A DNA stretch of 64,000 bases from Flavobacteriales bacterium (GTDB taxonomy: Bacteria > Bacteroidota > Bacteroidia > UBA10329): positions 36,066-100,065 of the forward strand of contig JAIPBM010000014.1 of the NCBI GenBank assembly GCA_021739695.1. Reading direction: 5' to 3'. A program made the translations under genes and the position numbers. The notes below the pieces were generated by a model that saw only the letters and a program-made list of their open reading frames with translations, had not been told where the DNA came from and searched no databases. Shown piece by piece: positions 1 through 8,349 of this stretch. Position 1 is the first letter of the stretch. Every line of letters starts with the position of its first letter.

Positions 1-681
1 CAGCAATATCTTGATCGCGATTATGAGGTCTATAATTCTGCTGCAATGCTTACTCCTCAATTGGCTTGGCGCCATTTGAAAAATGGCCTCGATATAAGCA
101 GTTTGAAATTATATCATAAGCAGCAACTGATGCCATTTACGGAGTATGTTCCGTATTCGGATAAGTGGCCGTGCTTATCAAAGCTGACAATTGATCTTGG
201 CGATGGGGCCAATTTCAGTGCAGGAGAAGGACCTACATCGTTGCTTTTCGCCACGCGAGATGAGCGAGTTGTAAAGGTCAGCCCCATCATCTGTTGGGAC
301 ATTTTCTATCCCTTGCCTTCGATAAAAGCAGCCCGAGAAGGCAAAAACTTCATCGCAGCACTCACCAACGAGAGCAGATTGGACGATTTGCCGACCATCG
401 CCTATGAAGTAGAATGTTTCACACGACTCCGAAGCATTGAAACGAGGCGGTCCATTGCTAAATGCGGCACCACCGGACGAACCTTCTTCACCGACCCCTT
501 CGGGCGGGTGTACGGGAAAGTGCCAACTCAGCAAGCGGTGAGTTCAACAGAAGAAGTGCAATTGTCTAAAACAAGAACAGTTTACAGTCGGTGGCCGCAG
601 TGGTTTCCAATATTTTGTGCAATTGGAAGTGTGAGTATGTTCATCATCAGTTTCAAAACAGAGAACAAGTTTTTAGGATAA
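1..681 (+). CDS. lnt: Apolipoprotein N-acyltransferase, C-terminal part (5' end outside window)
   Basis: The reading frame is open from base 1, so this is the 3' end of a longer gene. An internal ATG at 46 is not the real start. The segment is the carbon-nitrogen hydrolase domain of Lnt, the inner-membrane enzyme that adds the third acyl chain to lipoproteins. A YHKxxLxPFxEYVP motif supplies the catalytic lysine, ICWDIFYP the catalytic cysteine 58 residues later, and ETRRSIAKCGTTGRT matches the end of the family domain. One hydrophobic segment (about residues 190-205 from the ATG at 46) fits the final membrane helix. The catalytic glutamate and N-terminal membrane helices would lie left of the window. 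The next gene begins 22 bases downstream. Confidence 0.85.
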   Translation, partial: QQYLDRDYEVYNSAAMLTPQLAWRHLKNGLDISSLKLYHKQQLMPFTEYVPYSDKWPCLSKLTIDLGDGANFSAGEGPTSLLFATRDERVVKVSPIICWDIFYPLPSIKAAREGKNFIAALTNESRLDDLPTIAYEVECFTRLRSIETRRSIAKCGTTGRTFFTDPFGRVYGKVPTQQAVSSTEEVQLSKTRTVYSRWPQWFPIFCAIGSVSMFIISFKTENKFLG

Positions 682-703
682 AGAATAGATTAGCTACACC
701 AAC

Positions 704-2275
704 ATGGAAAAACAAATCCATAAACTAAATGAAGAAGCTTGGAGCCTTCGTATTAGCGATCGTTCCCGTTCTCATGAACTTGCTTCCGAAGCCTTGAAAT
801 TGGCAGAAGAGAGTAAAAGCAGGAATGAAATTCTTCAGGCGAAGCTCACACTGGCATCGGGAGCCAATTTCAGAATGGAATTGGATCTGTCGACAAAGCT
901 GCTCGAGGAGGTGGATGTGTATATCCGCGATGAAACGCCAAGAACCATTGTGGCTCGATACCTTCACCAACGGTGTTACTGGCATTTTCAGAAGGCGGAG
1001 TTTCAGGAGGTGCTGAAAGTTGGTCGGGAAATGATCGAATTCATCAACGGCAAGGGTTTGCATGATGAGCGTGCATGGGTACTTACCACCATGGGCATTG
1101 TTCATCAAAGGATGGCGCAAAGCCATTTGGCATTGAACAGTTACCGACAAGCAGAGGAACTGCTGCAAAAGGTGGGAGACAGGTCGCAGCTATCGAACGT
1201 GAAAATGTCTATTGGTACCGCGCTGGGCGAACTGGAAAAAAAGGCCGAGGCGCAAGAAATGTTCAAAGAGGCTTTGAACCTGCGTTTATCTGTGGGTGGC
1301 GATTTTCATGCTGGAATGATCATTGGCAATATGGCCAAGATCTACTATCAGACAGGCGATTATCCGAAGTCGCTCCTACGCTGGGGCGAAGCCATTGAGC
1401 TCTTGCGTAAAGCGGGCGGCATGCCTTTTTGGGCGCAAAGCGTTGCCGGTCGAGCGGATACATTAAGGGCAATGGGTAAGATCGAGGAAGCTGAAACCGA
1501 GCTGAAAGGGGCAATTGAAGAGTCAGACAAGATTCCCGCACTCATCCTTATAAACGTACACATGGCTTTGGCGCGCATTTATGCCGACTCGCAACGTTGG
1601 GAGTTTTCGCTCAACACATTGAGAGATGCGGAAGCGCTAGTCACAGAATCGACCGACCACAGCCAGCTTTTTGACCTTTACACTGGTTTTCACATGGTTT
1701 TCAAAGCGCTTGGAATTACCAACGAGGCTCTGGAATATCACGAACGAATGTATTACCACCGCGAACGACATCTCAATGAGCTTAGCCTCAAACGCTTGGC
1801 AGAATGGGAAGCCTTGTACGATTTGCAGCGCACGCGCGAACGAGACCGTAAACTGTTGGAGAAGACCAAAACCATGCAGGAGGAACTGGCGGAAGTTATC
1901 AATGAGCGTGATGCACTACTTGATCGGGTTTCTAAATGCGACACACTGCTGGATGAGATGCTCGCGCTCATTCCAGCCAAAGCCAAGGGAAGGATTGAGC
2001 GTCTGGTGCGGAATGCACGGAAATTAGAGCAAGACCAGATTTCTGACGCAGTGCTTCAGACACGCATTTCTGAAGCGCATCCTACGTTGACGGTGGCCGA
2101 ATTGCGCACCTGCACCATGATTGTTAGTGGCTGGAGCACGAAGGAAATGGCCGAGCGTAGCGGTACCAGCGTCAAGAACATTGAGAAGCACAGAGCCGCC
2201 ATCAGACGCAAGGCGGGAATTCCCCGAAGCGTGTCGTTAACGGTTTACCTCAAAGGGCTGGTCAGGTTGGCATGA
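704..2275 (+). CDS. TPR-repeat protein with C-terminal LuxR-type HTH (transcriptional regulator)
   Basis: A 523-residue soluble protein with no signal peptide. Residues about 1-350 are helical tetratricopeptide-like repeats (for example around ALNSYRQAEELLQKVGD and EAQEMFKEALNLRLSVG). A charged coiled coil follows (about 355-430, rich in RERDRKLLEKTK-like sequence). The last 70 residues form a LuxR/GerE-type helix-turn-helix: LTVAELRTCTMIVSGWSTKE, then SGTSVKNIEKHRAAIRRKAG. This TPR-coiled coil-HTH design is common in Bacteroidota and suggests a cytoplasmic regulator that senses through the TPR part. No receiver or kinase domain is present. It may be transcribed with lnt (22-base gap). Its target genes cannot be deduced. 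Confidence 0.75.
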   Translation: MEKQIHKLNEEAWSLRISDRSRSHELASEALKLAEESKSRNEILQAKLTLASGANFRMELDLSTKLLEEVDVYIRDETPRTIVARYLHQRCYWHFQKAEFQEVLKVGREMIEFINGKGLHDERAWVLTTMGIVHQRMAQSHLALNSYRQAEELLQKVGDRSQLSNVKMSIGTALGELEKKAEAQEMFKEALNLRLSVGGDFHAGMIIGNMAKIYYQTGDYPKSLLRWGEAIELLRKAGGMPFWAQSVAGRADTLRAMGKIEEAETELKGAIEESDKIPALILINVHMALARIYADSQRWEFSLNTLRDAEALVTESTDHSQLFDLYTGFHMVFKALGITNEALEYHERMYYHRERHLNELSLKRLAEWEALYDLQRTRERDRKLLEKTKTMQEELAEVINERDALLDRVSKCDTLLDEMLALIPAKAKGRIERLVRNARKLEQDQISDAVLQTRISEAHPTLTVAELRTCTMIVSGWSTKEMAERSGTSVKNIEKHRAAIRRKAGIPRSVSLTVYLKGLVRLA

Positions 2276-2375
2276 GCGTGCCCATCGGCACTTATTGAAT
2301 GTAACGACCAAGCTTCTCCAAGACCCGCAAGTATCAGTAGGGTTCAAGTAGGGTTACTGTTGTAAAAACCCCCTA

Positions 2376-2383
2376 TAGCTTTG
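2376..2383 (+). promoter_or_regulatory. Candidate Bacteroidota -7 element (TAGCTTTG)
   Basis: Matches TAnnTTTG, 26 bases before the ATG of the secreted protein at 2410. No TTG box lies at the usual spacing, so support is the -7 match and position only. Confidence 0.35.
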
Positions 2384-2409
2384 AAAATCAAATCCCAAAG
2401 CTAATTATC

Positions 2410-4347
2410 ATGAAAAAACATTACTCACTTATCCATCGGGCGGCTGTAGTATTCCTCGTCCTTGGCGCCTACTTCTTACAGACTTCTTCGGTAATGGCCA
2501 CCATGACCTATTGCTACGAACCGTGTGGTGAAGAGAGTGACTTTCGGCAGACAACGGAAGGCTTAGACCGGCCTTCAGGTTTAGAGAACGATGCGATTCT
2601 TAACCTCAATTCCACCACAGTAAACCTTGCTTTTTCTATTGGTTCAAGCGCTGTCACTCAGATTGGAGGAACCGTTAAAGACAGCGATGGCAATTACATC
2701 GTTACCGGTGGGTTTACAGGCACCATAGAGTTTGGCAGCCAAACCATCACCTCCAGCAAGGATTACGATTTTTTCATAGCGAAATATGACAACAGCGGTG
2801 ATCCGGTTTGGATAAGGACCGCAACTGGTCTGGTCAATTTGCCAGACTATCTTTCTGTTGATGGTGGCATTGCACTTACGGTTAATCCGACCACGGGCGA
2901 GATATATGTAGGCGGCACCTTCGTTAAGTCCATGCAATTTTTGGACGGAGATCAAGCAGTTGTCGCTTCGCTCAGTGACGGTCGGAACGATAACCTCGTC
3001 AACTACGAACTTTTTGTGGCGAAATATGATGCCGCTGGTGAGTTGGAATGGGCATTGGGTGGCGAGAGCGGAAGCAATGCTGCAGCTAGCAACCTCAACG
3101 AGGGCCGCAACATGATCACGAGCATCATTCTCGATGACGATGGATATCCGTATGTAGGAGGGCGTTTTTCAGGGACAAACCTCTTCGGAGAAACGGTAAG
3201 TGTGAGCGGAATGGGCGACTTCTTCTTGGCTTCGCTCGACTCGGACGGGAGCTCGCCATTCTGGGTTTCTATTGCAGGAACGCCTGGCGATGATGTTATC
3301 ACTTCGCTTTCCATAGATGGTTTAGGCTACATCAACGTGCTTGGGGTGCTTGGTGAAGGACTTGTGGAATTCCCTAATTCGTCTGTTACATACGAGAACG
3401 GAACGGGCAACTACGACACGTTTGTGATGAGCTACGACATAAATGGCGACTGGTATTACGTGAGTTTCCTTGGAGCTGGCGAAGAGGTGGTTGGCAACGA
3501 TGTTGCAAGCAATCTTGACGGCAGTATGTTCGTTGCGGGCCAATTTAAAGGAGAGGCAAGCTTTGTCGGTTCAAATATTGTTCTTGAATCGGATAGCGCG
3601 ATTGATTGTGTCTTCCTAGTAAAATATGACTTACAAGGAGACGCCCTATGGGCAGTACGAAGTGGTGGTACGCATTACGCGAAAGCCAATCGTGTGGTCA
3701 ACGATGCCGAGGGCAACGCCTATGTGTATGGTATATTCAGTGAGATGGCCATCTTCGGTATTGAGACAGCCGCGCCCGATACGCTTTACTCTAACGGCAT
3801 CACGGACATGTTCCTCATGAAGTATGACGCTGATGGAAATTATCAATGGGTGCGAAGATTGGATGGAAGCGAGACGGAGAGTCTCGACCTCATTTCAAGT
3901 CTTGAGAACAACATTAGAAGCAACCCAACGCAGATGGTTTACAGTGATGTAAATGGTCCAGAGATCATCCTCAGCGGAGATTTCAATGGCACACTATTCG
4001 GACTCACAGCACCAACCGATGTGCGCCTCGGTTTTGTGGCTGCTATTGATGTGTCAGAGATTGTAACGGGTGTAGATGAGAATGCAGTTGCTAGCATCGG
4101 TCTGCTCGCTTATCCGAATCCGATGAACGGTGAAGGAATCGTGCAATTCTCATTAGATAGAACAGAAGTAGTTACAGCGGAGCTCACCAATGCTATTGGT
4201 CAAAAGGTTAGCACGCTTGCTTCAGGTTCATTCGGTACCGGACAGCATCGCGTTTCCATTGATCGAAACCAACTCGTAAGTGGCATTTACTTCTGCACCA
4301 TCAATACATCACAAACTAGCGAGACGGTTCGCTTGGTTTTACTGTAA
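2410..4347 (+). CDS. Secreted beta-propeller-like protein with T9SS type A sorting domain
   Basis: 645 residues. The N-terminus (MKKHYSLIHRAAVVFLVLGA...) is a signal peptide. The body holds repeated units of the pattern 'D.FIAKYD..G...W......G' (for example FFIAKYDNSGDPVW, LFVAKYDAAGELEW, FLVKYDLQGDALW, FLMKYDADGNYQW), each followed by 'D..GN.YV.G.F'. This resembles SBBP-type beta-propeller repeats. The last 75 residues form a T9SS type A sorting domain: YPNPMNGEGIVQFSL, then GIYFCTINTSQTSETVRLVL. It is therefore exported by Sec and then by the T9SS to the surface or medium. The ligand is unknown. It is monocistronic: a promoter-like element lies upstream and a strong terminator follows. Confidence 0.8.
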   Translation: MKKHYSLIHRAAVVFLVLGAYFLQTSSVMATMTYCYEPCGEESDFRQTTEGLDRPSGLENDAILNLNSTTVNLAFSIGSSAVTQIGGTVKDSDGNYIVTGGFTGTIEFGSQTITSSKDYDFFIAKYDNSGDPVWIRTATGLVNLPDYLSVDGGIALTVNPTTGEIYVGGTFVKSMQFLDGDQAVVASLSDGRNDNLVNYELFVAKYDAAGELEWALGGESGSNAAASNLNEGRNMITSIILDDDGYPYVGGRFSGTNLFGETVSVSGMGDFFLASLDSDGSSPFWVSIAGTPGDDVITSLSIDGLGYINVLGVLGEGLVEFPNSSVTYENGTGNYDTFVMSYDINGDWYYVSFLGAGEEVVGNDVASNLDGSMFVAGQFKGEASFVGSNIVLESDSAIDCVFLVKYDLQGDALWAVRSGGTHYAKANRVVNDAEGNAYVYGIFSEMAIFGIETAAPDTLYSNGITDMFLMKYDADGNYQWVRRLDGSETESLDLISSLENNIRSNPTQMVYSDVNGPEIILSGDFNGTLFGLTAPTDVRLGFVAAIDVSEIVTGVDENAVASIGLLAYPNPMNGEGIVQFSLDRTEVVTAELTNAIGQKVSTLASGSFGTGQHRVSIDRNQLVSGIYFCTINTSQTSETVRLVLL

Positions 4348-4370
4348 GCATTAGCATTGGCTGTAAGACA

Positions 4371-4407
4371 AGACCGAAAGAAAATTTTCCTTTCGGTCTT
4401 TCTTTTT
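4371..4407 (+). terminator. Rho-independent terminator
   Basis: A perfect 10-bp stem (AGACCGAAAG with CTTTCGGTCT), a 9-base loop and a T-rich run ending in TTTTTT. It ends transcription of the propeller gene at 2410. Confidence 0.85.
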
Positions 4408-4466
4408 TGCGTGACACCGTTTAGCATGGGCCCTTCCTTAATTGCTAAACGTTCTAACTTCGCGTT

Positions 4467-5528
4467 ATGAGCGGTTCAACCTACAAGCGGCCATTACAAC
4501 CAGCGCCAGCAAAACTTTACGAGAACGGGAAGTTCAGTTATGCCTCGTTCGATGGGCCGATATCAAACCCGAATCTGATAGATGCTGAACAGCCGTATCA
4601 ACTTCCGCTGCCGCGATTACTGAAATGGATGCAGCTACGCGAATGGCAGGCTTTTCAGATAAGCAATGGAACGCACTTTGTAATGGTGGCGATCTATAAT
4701 GCGAAGAAGATCTCGTTGCTACAGTTCATCGTTTACGATATCATCAACAACAAAAAATACCGTTACGAGAAGAAGGTAGCGCCTTGGTCTATTGATGTGG
4801 CAACGGGCTTGTTCGGAACAGAATCGAGCTACATCAGCAAGAATTTCAGCGTAGTTGCCAAGCATGATCTGAACAATAATTTGCTCGAACTCACGGCTTC
4901 CATCCGAAACCAGAAAGGATTGCCAGATGTGGAGGCGAAATTCAAAGGCATTCACGACACAAAACGCTACGAACCGATGGTGGTGTGCATGCCGTTTTCA
5001 GAGAAAAAGGCCATGTATTCGCACAAATGTCTGATGCCGGTTTCAGGGAGCATTCAGTTCGGGAAGGATGTAATTCCGTTCCCCGAGAAGATCAGCCAAC
5101 TCATCATTGACGATCACAAAGGCTACTATCCATACCCGACCGTTTACGATTGGGTAACAGGAATGGGCCGCGATGCGGAAGGCAAACTGATTGGTTTCAA
5201 TTGCACCGACAATCAGATTCTCGATCACGAAAAGAACAACGAGAATTGCCTTTGGCACGATGGAAAGTTGAGTGTGCTTCCACCCATAAAGGTCACGCGA
5301 CCTGATGGTTATAAAGGCATTTGGTTCGTGAAAGACGAATACGGCACGATCGATCTGCAATTCCGTCCAGTCATTCACACAGCCGTGGACGTGAATCTGC
5401 TCATTCTGCGAAGCAAATACCAAGGCCCGTACGGTTTCTTCAATGGCTTCATCAAAAACCGCGATGGAGAGAAGATTGAGATAAAGGAAATGTTCGGAAT
5501 GGGCGAGGATTTTTATCTGCGAGCTTGA
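4467..5528 (+). CDS. DUF2804 family protein
   Basis: 353 residues, no signal peptide or membrane helix. The C-terminal half carries the pattern I associate with DUF2804: PTVYDWVTGMGRDAEGKLIG, FNCTDNQ, NENCLWHDGKL, then GTIDLQFRPV and a final GPYGFFNGFI segment. The family has no established activity to my knowledge; its fold has been compared with lipocalin/CrtC-like hydratases, which I treat as weak. It sits 75 bases upstream of the phosphonate cluster on the same strand and could be co-transcribed. That is a positional inference only; nothing in the sequence ties it to phosphonates. Confidence 0.65.
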   Translation: MSGSTYKRPLQPAPAKLYENGKFSYASFDGPISNPNLIDAEQPYQLPLPRLLKWMQLREWQAFQISNGTHFVMVAIYNAKKISLLQFIVYDIINNKKYRYEKKVAPWSIDVATGLFGTESSYISKNFSVVAKHDLNNNLLELTASIRNQKGLPDVEAKFKGIHDTKRYEPMVVCMPFSEKKAMYSHKCLMPVSGSIQFGKDVIPFPEKISQLIIDDHKGYYPYPTVYDWVTGMGRDAEGKLIGFNCTDNQILDHEKNNENCLWHDGKLSVLPPIKVTRPDGYKGIWFVKDEYGTIDLQFRPVIHTAVDVNLLILRSKYQGPYGFFNGFIKNRDGEKIEIKEMFGMGEDFYLRA

Positions 5529-5602
5529 ATTAATTGAAAGTTAATTGCCTCGGATGCTGATTGAATGGTTACCAAAACTATTTTCGCACCAAAATCAAAC
5601 AT

Positions 5603-6346
5603 ATGTTATCTGACAAAATTTCTCTTGTGGTTTTTGATATGGCTGGAACCACGATGGTTGACAATGGCGAGATCGAGGATTGTTTTCTTGAGGCCTGCGT
5701 TCAAAATGGATTGAACGTAAGTCGAGCACAGATCAATGCCATGATGGGTTGGTCTAAGATTGTGGTTTTCCAAACTTTCTGGAAAAAGAAACTGGGAGAA
5801 AACCATCCTGATCTGGAAGACAAAGTGGAGGAATCTTACAACACTTTCCGCGATCTTTTGGAAGCTCACTACGAAGAAACAGACCAGCATCCTACAGTTG
5901 GCGCGTTGGAAACAATGGCTTGGTTGCGCGATAATGGCGTGAAAGTGGCTTTGACTACCGGTTTTTACCGAGAAGTAACAGATATCATATTGGAGAAATT
6001 GGGATGGGATGAAGGCTTGGATGAGAATTACGTGTCCACCGGCAGTTCAATTATTGACATGTCTATCACTTCTGACGAAGTTCAAAAAGGCCGTCCGCAT
6101 CCGTTCATGATCCAAAAAGCCATGAAGCAATTCGGAATCACAGACCCGAAAAAAGTGGTGAAAATCGGAGATACGCCTGTTGATCTTGCCGCTGGCCGAA
6201 ATGCAAAATGCCTGTACAGCCTAGCGGTAACGAATGGTTCGCATACTGAGGCAGAACTTTCTAGGTTGGACAATGACGGATTGCTGCCAACAGTTGGGCA
6301 TTTGAAAGGCTTCTTGATTGAGAAGCTTGGATTGAAAAATGCCTGA
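5603..6346 (+). CDS. Phosphonatase-like HAD hydrolase (probable phosphonoacetaldehyde hydrolase relative)
   Basis: 247 residues from the ATG at 5603; an upstream TTG at 5561 adds an unlikely extension. The HAD core is DMAGTTMVD (nucleophile D12, with A14 as in PhnX rather than the usual second Asp), TTGFYREV (motif II), KGRPHPFM (R164) and KIGDTPVDL (motif III, D190/D194). In PhnX a lysine at position 53 forms a Schiff base with phosphonoacetaldehyde; here K52 sits in MMGWSKIVV at the matching place. The enzyme is therefore expected to cleave the C-P bond of phosphonoacetaldehyde to acetaldehyde and phosphate. Its stop overlaps the next start by 8 bases, indicating translational coupling with the PhnZ-like gene. 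The exact substrate is inferred. Confidence 0.78.
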   Translation: MLSDKISLVVFDMAGTTMVDNGEIEDCFLEACVQNGLNVSRAQINAMMGWSKIVVFQTFWKKKLGENHPDLEDKVEESYNTFRDLLEAHYEETDQHPTVGALETMAWLRDNGVKVALTTGFYREVTDIILEKLGWDEGLDENYVSTGSSIIDMSITSDEVQKGRPHPFMIQKAMKQFGITDPKKVVKIGDTPVDLAAGRNAKCLYSLAVTNGSHTEAELSRLDNDGLLPTVGHLKGFLIEKLGLKNA

Positions 6347-6911
6347 TAATTCCATTGAAAAAACGGTCGAAGAGGTTTTCGGCCTCTTCAAAAAGCACGG
6401 CAATGCCGATTATATCGGTGAGGCCATTTCACAATTAGAACATGCTTGTCAGGCAGCGCAATGTGCCGAAAAGGAAGGCTTCGCAGAAGAAGTCATTCTG
6501 GCTGCGCTATTCCACGATATTGGTCATCTCTGCGAAATGAACGGAGACAAACCAAACATGGGCGGTTATGGCGTGATGGAACATGAAAAACTCGGTGCCG
6601 ATTTTCTTCGTGCGCGAGGTTTCTCCGAAAATGTGGCGAAACTCGTTCAAAGCCATGTGGCAGCTAAGCGCTATTTGTGCTATGCCGATGTAGATTATTA
6701 TGGCAAACTTTCCGAAGCATCCAAGAAAACACTCGAATATCAAGGTGGAATAATGAGTGCCGAAGAAGCTGTCGCGTTTGAAGAAGATCCGCTTTGCGCA
6801 ACCATCATTCGCATGCGCCATTGGGACGAAATGGCCAAGGAAATTGGCGTTCCATTGCCCAATATGAAACAGTATGAAAAAATGGCGCAGAATCATCTGG
6901 ATAACAGATGA
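6339..6911 (+). CDS. PhnZ-like HD-domain oxygenase of phosphonate degradation
   Basis: 190 residues, the usual size of the HD proteins found in phosphonate-degradation operons. PhnZ is a mixed-valent di-iron oxygenase that cleaves 2-amino-1-hydroxyethylphosphonate to glycine and phosphate. Its substrate-gating Tyr-24/Glu-27 and first metal ligand His-34 have direct counterparts here: Y25, E28 and H35 in YIGEAISQLEH with identical spacing. The HD pair is H59-D60 (LFHDIGHL). Further conserved histidines are in MEHEKLGADFL and QSHVAAKRY. The PhnY-type dioxygenase that makes the hydroxylated substrate is not in this window. The gene overlaps the HAD gene by 8 bases. The activity is inferred from motifs and context. 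Confidence 0.8.
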   Translation: MPDNSIEKTVEEVFGLFKKHGNADYIGEAISQLEHACQAAQCAEKEGFAEEVILAALFHDIGHLCEMNGDKPNMGGYGVMEHEKLGADFLRARGFSENVAKLVQSHVAAKRYLCYADVDYYGKLSEASKKTLEYQGGIMSAEEAVAFEEDPLCATIIRMRHWDEMAKEIGVPLPNMKQYEKMAQNHLDNR

Positions 6912-6918
6912 ATATCCA

Positions 6919-6936
6919 ACTGAGGAACAGAAAAAC
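6919..6936. repeat. Left arm of imperfect inverted repeat flanking the four-helix-bundle gene
   Basis: ACTGAGGAACAGAAAAAC. Its reverse complement resembles the TTCTGTTC-containing segment at 7373-7412, so the small gene between them is bracketed by related inverted sequence. Confidence 0.35.
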
Positions 6937-6979
6937 TTGCTCATCAATTAGAAAACGGATTATCTTTCCTACATCATTC

Positions 6980-7348
6980 ATGTCTGTTAACGGGAAATAC
7001 GATCTTCAAGAACGGTTGATAACGTTTTCGGTAAGTATTATTGAGTTAGTGAGAAAGCTATCTGACAGTAAGGAATCACGCTACTTTGGAGGACAGATAT
7101 TACGTTCTGGAAGTGCACCGGCTTTGATCTGTGCGGAAGCACAGGCAGCTGAATCTCGCAAAGACTTTATTCATAAAATGAAACTTTGTCAGAAGGAATT
7201 GCGTGAAACGTCCGTGAATCTCAGGATTATGAGCAAAACAGAAATCGCAAAACCTTCCTCGATTGAACCCATATTTAAAGAATGCGGAGAATTGAACGCG
7301 ATTCTTTATTCATCAATTCAAACTGCTCAAAAGAACATCAATGCTTAG
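6980..7348 (+). CDS. Four-helix-bundle protein (23S rRNA intervening-sequence protein family)
   Basis: 122 residues from the ATG at 6980; earlier in-frame starts lie in repeat-like flanking sequence. The pattern DLQERLITFSVSIIELVRKL, RYFGGQILRSGSAPA, EAQAAESRKDFIHKMKLCQK, ELRETSVNLRIM and a final 'NAILYSSIQTAQKN' is typical of the four-helix-bundle family related to IVP/S23 proteins and to the Avd protein of diversity-generating retroelements. Molecular function is unknown. These genes occur as scattered singletons in Bacteroidota. This one breaks up the phosphonate gene run and is flanked by related inverted sequences, suggesting insertion. Confidence 0.8.
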   Translation: MSVNGKYDLQERLITFSVSIIELVRKLSDSKESRYFGGQILRSGSAPALICAEAQAAESRKDFIHKMKLCQKELRETSVNLRIMSKTEIAKPSSIEPIFKECGELNAILYSSIQTAQKNINA

Positions 7349-7372
7349 CTATTTATCCCAACGGAATTCACT

Positions 7373-7412
7373 TATTCTGTTCTTCCGTTCATCTGTTCAC
7401 TAGTTATTCAGT
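7373..7412. repeat. Right arm of imperfect inverted repeat flanking the four-helix-bundle gene
   Basis: Contains TTCTGTTCTTCCGTTCATC. It is related in inverted orientation to 6919-6936 and in sequence type to the GAACAGAA-rich stretch at 9633-9668. Confidence 0.35.
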
Positions 7413-7424
7413 TTACTTTCTAAA

Positions 7425-8291
7425 ATGTCTTGGACGAATTACCACAGTCACACCAACTATTGTGACGGCACCAACACCCCAGAAGATTACATTAGAAAAG
7501 CACTTGCATTAGGAATGCCGACCTACGGCTTCTCATCGCATGCTCCAATCCCATTTTTCGATTGCAAATGGGCCATGAAGATTGATGATCTGGAAGGCTA
7601 TGTTGACGAGATCTATCGTCTTCAGCAGAAGTATGAAGACCGGATCGAGATTCTTCTTGGTTTGGAGGTCGATTACATTCCTGATAAAATGGGCCCAACG
7701 GCCGATTTCCTACAAACGGCCGGACTCGATTACGCTGTTGGATCAATTCATTTTGTGGACTCGTTCACTGGCGGAAAAGGGTGGGAGATCGATGGAACGC
7801 TGGAAGCTTTCAAGAAAGGATTGCACGAGATATTTGGTGGCGATGTGAAAGCGGCCGTAACGCGCTATTTTGAACTTACACGAGAAATGCTTCTTGAGGA
7901 TTGTCCTGAGATAGTCGGGCACCTCGATAAGATCAAAATGCAAAATCTGCGCGAGCACTTCTTTTCTGAAAATGACAAATGGTATCGCGATGAAATGATG
8001 CAAACCTTGGAAGCCATTTCCAAGACCGATGCCATCATGGAAGTGAATACGCGCGGACTTTATAAGAAACGTGCAAACGAAACGTATCCGAGCAAGTGGG
8101 TTTTGGAAGAGGCTTTGAAACTCGACATTCCAGTACAGATCAACAGCGATGGACACACTCCAGATGAGATTTTGGGCGAGTTCGGAACCGCTGCGGAATT
8201 GCTGTTGAATGTAGGCTACAATAGCTGTGTGATTCTCATTGATGGCGAATGGTCGGAGGTTGGTTTGACCAAAGAAGGCTACGACATCTAA
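7425..8291 (+). CDS. PHP-family phosphatase (histidinol-phosphatase-like)
   Basis: 288 residues, cytoplasmic. The PHP metal-binding motifs are visible: HSHTNYCDG near the N-terminus (H7, H9), SSHAP, GLEVDY, GSIHFVD, IVGHLDKIK, EVNTRG and NSDGHTPDEI near the end. This is the arrangement of HisK-type histidinol-phosphatases, which hydrolyse phosphate monoesters with a trinuclear metal site. It lies between phosphonate genes rather than histidine genes, so it may act on a phosphorylated product or side product of phosphonate breakdown instead of histidinol phosphate. Family assignment is firm, substrate is not. Confidence 0.8.
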   Translation: MSWTNYHSHTNYCDGTNTPEDYIRKALALGMPTYGFSSHAPIPFFDCKWAMKIDDLEGYVDEIYRLQQKYEDRIEILLGLEVDYIPDKMGPTADFLQTAGLDYAVGSIHFVDSFTGGKGWEIDGTLEAFKKGLHEIFGGDVKAAVTRYFELTREMLLEDCPEIVGHLDKIKMQNLREHFFSENDKWYRDEMMQTLEAISKTDAIMEVNTRGLYKKRANETYPSKWVLEEALKLDIPVQINSDGHTPDEILGEFGTAAELLLNVGYNSCVILIDGEWSEVGLTKEGYDI

Positions 8292-8349
8292 TTTCCATTC
8301 TTAACAATTCGGCAATGTTGTCACGTCATCCATTTCAGAACTTGGCAAC

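Noticed and set aside
178..534. 118-residue reading frame on the minus strand over lnt
   Set aside because: Lies opposite the conserved CN-hydrolase domain of lnt and shows no recognisable features; a shadow frame.
5561..5602. TTG start for the HAD hydrolase 42 bases upstream
   Set aside because: Adds 14 residues not seen in this family; the ATG at 5603 places the nucleophile at D12 as in PhnX.
6507..6947. 146-residue minus-strand frame over the PhnZ-like gene
   Set aside because: Shadow of a gene with conserved metal ligands.
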